Assembly (NCBI RefSeq): GCF_025717605.1
Contig: NZ_JAJIRQ010000009.1
Span: 124,001-188,000, forward strand
Direction: 5' to 3'
From: Paucibacter sp. TC2R-5
GTDB taxonomy: Bacteria > Pseudomonadota > Gammaproteobacteria > Burkholderiales > Burkholderiaceae_C
DNA length: 64,000 nucleotides
Shown here: positions 60,530 through 64,000 of the stretch, in pieces
Position numbering within the stretch: position 1 is the first letter of the stretch
How the letters are laid out: each line of letters begins with the position of its first letter
Notes under the pieces: generated by a model
What the model was told of the DNA's origin: nothing
Database searches by the model: none
Seen by the model: the letters and a program-made list of their open reading frames with translations, nothing else
Translations under genes and position numbers: made by a program

Positions 60530-61546
60530 TTATTTCTTGGTGTAGATCTTGTCGAACACGCCGCCGTCTGCAAAGTGGGTTTGCTGCGCCTTGGTCCAGC
60601 CGCCGAAGACATCGTTGATGGTGAACAGATTGATCTTGGGGAATTGCTTGGCATACTTGGCGGCGGCCTTGGCGTCGGTAGGGCGGTAGAAGTTCTTGCC
60701 GGCGATGTCTTGGCCTTCATCCGAGTACAGATACTCCAGATAGGCCTGCGCCACTTCACGCGCGCCACGCTTGTCGACGTTTTTGTCGACCACCGCCACC
60801 GGAGGCTCGGCCAAGATGCTGATAGGCGGATAAACGATGTCGAACTTCTCGGCGCCAAATTCCTTCAGGGCCAGATGGGCTTCGTTTTCCCAGGCCAGCA
60901 GCACGTCACCGATGCCGCGCTCGGCAAAGGTGACGGTGGAGCCGCGCGCACCGGAGTCCAGCACCGGTACGTTCTCGAACAACTTCTTGACGAAGTCTTG
61001 CGCCTTGGCATCGGTGCCGCCGGGCTGTTTGAGCGCGAAACCATAGGCGGCCAGATAGCCCCAGCGTGCGCCACCCGAGGTCTTGGGGTTGGCTGTGATG
61101 ACACCCACGCCCGGCTTGACCAGATCGTCCCAGTTCTTGATGCCCTTGGGGTTGCCCTTGCGGACCAGGAAGATATAGGTCGAGGTGTAGGGCGAGGCAT
61201 TCAGCTTCAAACGCTTTTGCCAGTCGGCATTGATCAGCTTGCCGCCTTGCTCAGCGATGGCGTCGATGTCATAGGCCAAGGCCAGCGTGACCACATCGGC
61301 CTCCAGGCCGTCGATGACCGAGCGGGCTTGCTTGCCCGAACCGCCGTGCGAGACCTTGACGCTCAGGTTGTCGCCGGTCTTGGCTTTCCAGTATTTGGAG
61401 AAGGCGGCGTTGTATTCCTGGTAGAGCTCACGGGTCGGGTCATAAGAGACATTGAGCAGGGAAATGTCCTTGGCAAGAGCCAGGGCCGAGCTGGCGCTCA
61501 AGGCAGCGACGAGAAGGGTATTGCGCAGGAAGTTCTTGGCAGACAT
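60530..61546 (-). CDS. sbp: Periplasmic sulfate/thiosulfate-binding protein
   Basis: 338 aa from ATG 61546. Signal peptide [17 protein letters not shown]. Family signatures: [88 protein letters not shown]. The mature protein has no Met and no Cys, as is known for some enterobacterial sulfate-binding proteins. It delivers sulfate to a CysTWA ABC transporter, whose genes are not adjacent here. It is instead followed by exbB-exbD-exbD-tonB. The sulfur-locus element lies 100 bp upstream. Confidence 0.93.
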   Translation of the reverse strand: MSAKNFLRNTLLVAALSASSALALAKDISLLNVSYDPTRELYQEYNAAFSKYWKAKTGDNLSVKVSHGGSGKQARSVIDGLEADVVTLALAYDIDAIAEQGGKLINADWQKRLKLNASPYTSTYIFLVRKGNPKGIKNWDDLVKPGVGVITANPKTSGGARWGYLAAYGFALKQPGGTDAKAQDFVKKLFENVPVLDSGARGSTVTFAERGIGDVLLAWENEAHLALKEFGAEKFDIVYPPISILAEPPVAVVDKNVDKRGAREVAQAYLEYLYSDEGQDIAGKNFYRPTDAKAAAKYAKQFPKINLFTINDVFGGWTKAQQTHFADGGVFDKIYTKK

Positions 61547-61645
61547 GGAGGTAATCAATCCGTGGTTAAAGTGGAGGCACCGCTCTTTGGAAGGAGTGGC
61601 TGCTTGGGGCTCAGTTTGCTGCGCCGCAGTCAAATCGTGAAGAAC

Positions 61646-61670
61646 GAAGTTCGCAGATGCTTATGCGTTG
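61646..61670. promoter_or_regulatory. Sulfur-locus element, copy 2
   Basis: 25 bp, GAAGTTCGCAGATGC then TTATGCGTTG. It is 20/25 identical, ungapped, to 63284-63308 and 18/25 to 48023-48047. It lies 100 bp before the sulfate-binding protein ATG. The reverse strand reads CAACGCATAAGCATC; a CysB/Cbl/SsuR-type LysR site is my guess. Confidence 0.6.
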
Positions 61671-61724
61671 AGTGGCGCTATAGAGCCTGGACCTAATAGC
61701 AATGTTCATCGGTACAAATTGACG

Positions 61725-61784
61725 CGCGAACGATCGCCTGAAGGTCTTGTTTGACCGTCATCGATGACGCAGCGATCGTCCGCG
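61725..61784. promoter_or_regulatory. Nested inverted repeats, possible activator site
   Basis: CGCGAACGATCGC (61725-61737) pairs with GCGATCGTCCGCG (61772-61784) at 12 of 13 positions. Between them is a perfect palindrome GTCATCGATGAC (61757-61768). About 180-240 bp before the sulfate-binding protein gene, a distance compatible with an upstream activator site. Confidence 0.45.
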
Positions 61785-61932
61785 TTCTGGACTTGAAGTC
61801 AGCAAGTTCAGTGCCAGCTTCAAAACAAGGCTGAGCAGTGTGGAGAAGTGCTTGCTCAAGCACTTTTGGGGCTCTGTGCTGGCGAATCTCTGCTCTGATG
61901 CAGGCAGCGCTGCTGCGAATTCATCAAGCCAT

Positions 61933-61968
61933 GCCGGCCCACTGTTGCTGGCGCAACAGTGGGCCGGC
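61933..61968 (-). terminator. Strong hairpin after the sigma-54 regulator gene
   Basis: A perfect 16-bp inverted repeat GCCGGCCCACTGTTGC (61933-61948), loop TGGC, GCAACAGTGGGCCGGC (61953-61968), ends 4 bp from the regulator's stop codon. No T-run, so termination may rely on the hairpin alone. Confidence 0.6.
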
Positions 61969-61972
61969 TGAC

Positions 61973-63139
61973 TCAAGCCGCTTGGCAGTCGTCGTCGGTC
62001 AAGGCTTCGAAGGCCGGGGCTGCGTGGTTGGCGCTGCGGCCACTGTCTGCGAGCAAGCCGGCCCGTTTGAGCTGGGCGCGCAAGATATTGCGACTGACGC
62101 CCAGCAACTCGGCCGCATGTACTTGGTTGCGGCCCACATGGGTGAAGGCGGCTTGTACGATTTCGCGTTCAAGCAGGGCAAACAGGTCGTTCGGCGGCGA
62201 CAGGTAGATCGCCTCCAGCGCAGCGCGCAGCAGGTCGAGGGGAGCCTTGTCGGAAGAATCCGCAGCGGCGGGAAGCTGCTGGGTCAGTGTTTCGGTCGCA
62301 CTGGATGCTTGGGCGCTTGGGCTCGGTGCCGAACGACCCAACCGGCTGTGCAGGTTCAAAGCCTCGGGTCGCAATTCATCGCCGCGTCCGGTGATCAAGG
62401 CGCTGTGGATGACGTTCTCTAGCTCCCGGATATTGCCGGGCCAGTCATGCCCCAAGAGCTTCAGATAAGCCGCATCGCTCAGCCTGACCGGCCCGCGCCC
62501 GAGCCGTTTGCTATAGAGCGCAATGAAGTGCTCGGCCAGCGCCCGGATGTCGGCCGGGCGTTGGGCCAGCGGTGGCAGATGCAAAGTAGCGATGTTGAGG
62601 CGGTAAAACAGATCGCGTCTGAAGTGGCCGGCTTCCACCGCCTGAGCCAGGTCCACATTGGTTGCGGCGACCAGACGCACATCGACATCGATCGCTTTGC
62701 GCGAGCCCAGCCGCACGACTTGGCGCTCTTGCAACACGCGCAGCAGCTTGACCTGCATCTGCAGCGGGAGATCACCGATTTCATCGAGGAAGAGCGTGCC
62801 GCCGCGGGCGGTCTCGAACCAGCCGGCGCGCGCTTGCAAGGCGCCGGTATAGGCACCGCTCTCATGGCCGAACAGCTCGGCTTCGACCATGTTGTCGCTG
62901 AAGGCGCCGCAGTTGACGGCCACAAAGGGCCCCACACGCCCGCTGCAGGCGTGCACATGGCGAGCGATCAATTCTTTGCCGGTGCCGGTTTCGCCGGTGA
63001 TCAATACAGTGGCTTCGCTGGCCGCGACCAACTCGGCCTCGGCCAACAAGGCCTTGGAAATCGGATCTTCAAACACCAGAGCCTTGGCGCGAATCGACAG
63101 CGCTTGCGGGTCCGGCAGGGTCAAGAGGGTGCTGGGCAT
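61973..63139 (-). CDS. sfnR: Sigma-54-dependent activator, SfnR-like
   Basis: 388 aa with no N-terminal receiver domain. AAA+ core: Walker A GETGTGKE, sigma-54 contact loop ESGAYTGA (a GAFTGA variant), Walker [13 protein letters not shown] and the arginine-finger region [11 protein letters not shown]. The C-terminal Fis-type HTH is [30 protein letters not shown]. The opening [19 protein letters not shown] is typical of SfnR and related activators, which turn on organosulfur (dimethylsulfone, sulfonate) use under sulfate limitation. Usually controlled by CysB. The sulfur-locus element lies 145 bp upstream. Confidence 0.88.
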   Translation of the reverse strand: MPSTLLTLPDPQALSIRAKALVFEDPISKALLAEAELVAASEATVLITGETGTGKELIARHVHACSGRVGPFVAVNCGAFSDNMVEAELFGHESGAYTGALQARAGWFETARGGTLFLDEIGDLPLQMQVKLLRVLQERQVVRLGSRKAIDVDVRLVAATNVDLAQAVEAGHFRRDLFYRLNIATLHLPPLAQRPADIRALAEHFIALYSKRLGRGPVRLSDAAYLKLLGHDWPGNIRELENVIHSALITGRGDELRPEALNLHSRLGRSAPSPSAQASSATETLTQQLPAAADSSDKAPLDLLRAALEAIYLSPPNDLFALLEREIVQAAFTHVGRNQVHAAELLGVSRNILRAQLKRAGLLADSGRSANHAAPAFEALTDDDCQAA

Positions 63140-63283
63140 GATGGTGTTGGGGCAGGGTTCGCTGCAAGCGAGCGGAGCTCTGCTTGCCAGGAAAGTGTCG
63201 GAACTTGCTGCCTGGACAGCAGCTCCGCGCTGGATCTGAAACAGCTCTGCACTCTAGCCAGCAGTCAGCGTGACTCGAAGTTA

Positions 63284-63308
63284 GAAATTCGAGCTTGCTT
63301 ATGCGTTG
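63284..63308. promoter_or_regulatory. Sulfur-locus element, copy 3
   Basis: Contains GAAATTCG and TTGCTTATGCGTTG; 20 of 25 positions equal the copy before the sulfate-binding protein gene. It stands between the arylsulfatase 3' end and the SfnR-like gene. Confidence 0.6.
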
Positions 63309-63358
63309 TTGGCTGCTTACCGCACCAGCCTACACACACCCATGCCCACAGAGTCGCT

Positions 63359-64000
63359 TCAGCGCAGCTCGATCTGCACGCGCTCGATCTGGCCGCCAAA
63401 GCGGAAGGGCGTGGCGTAGTCACTCGTGACCGGTGAGCCCAGGTCGGCGCCGATGTCTTGCGACTCATAGGTTTGCACAGCAATCTTGCTGATCGCGCCT
63501 GCGCCGGCGAGCTGGCCATTGACGAACAGCCGCCCTTGGCCGGCCACCGCATTCGCGACCGGCTGGGCCACGTCGGGCGTGAACTCAAAGGCCACGCTCA
63601 CCTTGCCGGCCGGCAAGGCGGCGGCGCTGACGAGATGGCCACTCGCATGCCCATGGGCATTGGCGGCATAGTGCAGGCGGCCGTCCTGCACATAGAGGCT
63701 GTAGCCGCCCCAGCGGCCGCCATTGGCGATGATCACGCCGTCGTTGCTGCGTTTGCCGTCGAGCTGCAGCTCGGCGCTGATGCGGTGCGCGCGCTGCGCC
63801 ACTTGCGGGGCGTTGCCCGAGGGGATGCGTTGCACGCCCGCGCGGTAGCTGAAGCTCTGGCGTCCGGCGCTCGGATTGGGGCGCCCCTCGCCGCCGGGCT
63901 GCAGCGGGTAGACCTCATTGCGCTGCGCCTCCTGGTCGAACAAAGCCTCCAAGGCCTTCACGAGGGCCGGCTGCTCGGCCGCCAGATTGCGCGCTTGGCT
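63359..64000 (-). CDS. Arylsulfatase, 3' part (gene continues beyond the window)
   Basis: The last 213 codons of a gene whose start lies past position 64000. EALFDQEAQRNEVYPL is the end of the sulfatase C-terminal subdomain. SFSYRAGVQRIPSGNAPQVAQRAHRISAELQLDG, GVIIANGGRWGGYSLYVQDGRLHYAAN and AVQTYESQDIGADLGSPVTSDYATPFRFGGQIERVQIEL form the beta-sandwich tail seen in AslA-like arylsulfatases. The enzyme would release sulfate from aryl sulfate esters. The visible part has no Cys or Met, but the catalytic formylglycine Cys would be outside the window. Confidence 0.82.
   Translation of the reverse strand, partial: SQARNLAAEQPALVKALEALFDQEAQRNEVYPLQPGGEGRPNPSAGRQSFSYRAGVQRIPSGNAPQVAQRAHRISAELQLDGKRSNDGVIIANGGRWGGYSLYVQDGRLHYAANAHGHASGHLVSAAALPAGKVSVAFEFTPDVAQPVANAVAGQGRLFVNGQLAGAGAISKIAVQTYESQDIGADLGSPVTSDYATPFRFGGQIERVQIELR

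Larger units (their letters stand above)
61547..61972. other. Regulatory region of the sulfate-binding/TonB operon
   Basis: 426 bp without genes. It contains the sulfur-locus element (61646-61670), a nested inverted repeat (61725-61784) and the hairpin after the sigma-54 regulator gene. Confidence 0.6.

Noticed and set aside
61547-61645. Sigma-54 promoter before the sulfate-binding protein gene
   Set aside because: No TGGCAC-N5-TTGC-type -24/-12 element was found on the minus strand, despite the adjacent sigma-54 activator.

Overview
The window is GC-rich chromosomal DNA from a betaproteobacterium of the order Burkholderiales. The Roseateles/Paucibacter/Kinneretia/Rubrivivax side of the order is the best guess. 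This rests on the glyA-nrdR pair, ubiD, a PEP-CTERM protein, and the family 2A encapsulin and SfnR-like genes. No rRNA, tRNA, CRISPR array, complete IS or prophage was recognised.

Layout. 0-10 kb: housekeeping and signalling genes (nrdR, glyA, a lytic transglycosylase, ubiD, exonuclease I, a PAS protein with a degenerate GGDEF motif, a stand-alone flagellar rod-domain protein behind a near-perfect sigma-28 promoter, and a soluble histidine kinase). 10.6-18.4 kb: branched-chain 2-oxoacid dehydrogenase E1alpha/E1beta/E2 and a giant two-component-regulator-propeller histidine kinase. 18.4-24.4 kb: GNAT, PaiB-like, a RES-Xre toxin-antitoxin pair with a visible promoter/operator, and a secreted propeller-amidohydrolase fusion. 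24.8-32.9 kb: two ArsR regulators, a rhodanese, a DUF302 protein and a small protein, divergent from an RND efflux operon ending in a DUF2892 membrane protein. One inverted repeat in the divergent promoter probably controls both sides. 33-42 kb: a lipoprotein metalloprotease, a phosphoesterase/lipid kinase/DUF3616 operon, TerB-like, MscS-like, YccF and Na/Pi cotransporter genes. 42-43.5 kb: decayed DNA with an IS3-type remnant.

43.5-50.1 kb is the most interesting part. A complete family 2A encapsulin operon (rhodanese, serine O-acetyltransferase, encapsulin shell, cargo cysteine desulfurase) is transcribed away from a groES-groEL pair. The proteins GroES (95 aa) and GroEL (546 aa) contain no cysteine and no methionine other than the initiator. 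The encapsulin operon is also very sulfur-poor. 50.1-56.5 kb is a patchwork of single accessory genes separated by palindromic dispersed repeats and integron attC-like structures. 56.5-64 kb is a sulfur-acquisition locus: a sulfate-binding protein, ExbB-ExbD-ExbD-TonB, a rhodanese-like protein lacking the active cysteine and cytochrome b561 in one closely spaced operon, then an SfnR-like sigma-54 activator and the 3' part of an arylsulfatase. The sulfate-binding protein, the rhodanese-like protein and the arylsulfatase fragment are also sulfur-free (two of them apart from the start Met).

A 25-bp element (core TGCTTATGCGTTG) lies upstream of the sulfate-binding protein gene (61646-61670) and of the SfnR-like gene (63284-63308; 20/25 identical). 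A related 18/25 version lies in the encapsulin/groESL divergent promoter (48023-48047). My inference is that 43.5-50 kb and 56.5-64 kb belong to one sulfur-starvation stimulon, which includes a sulfur-sparing chaperonin that I do not know to have been described.
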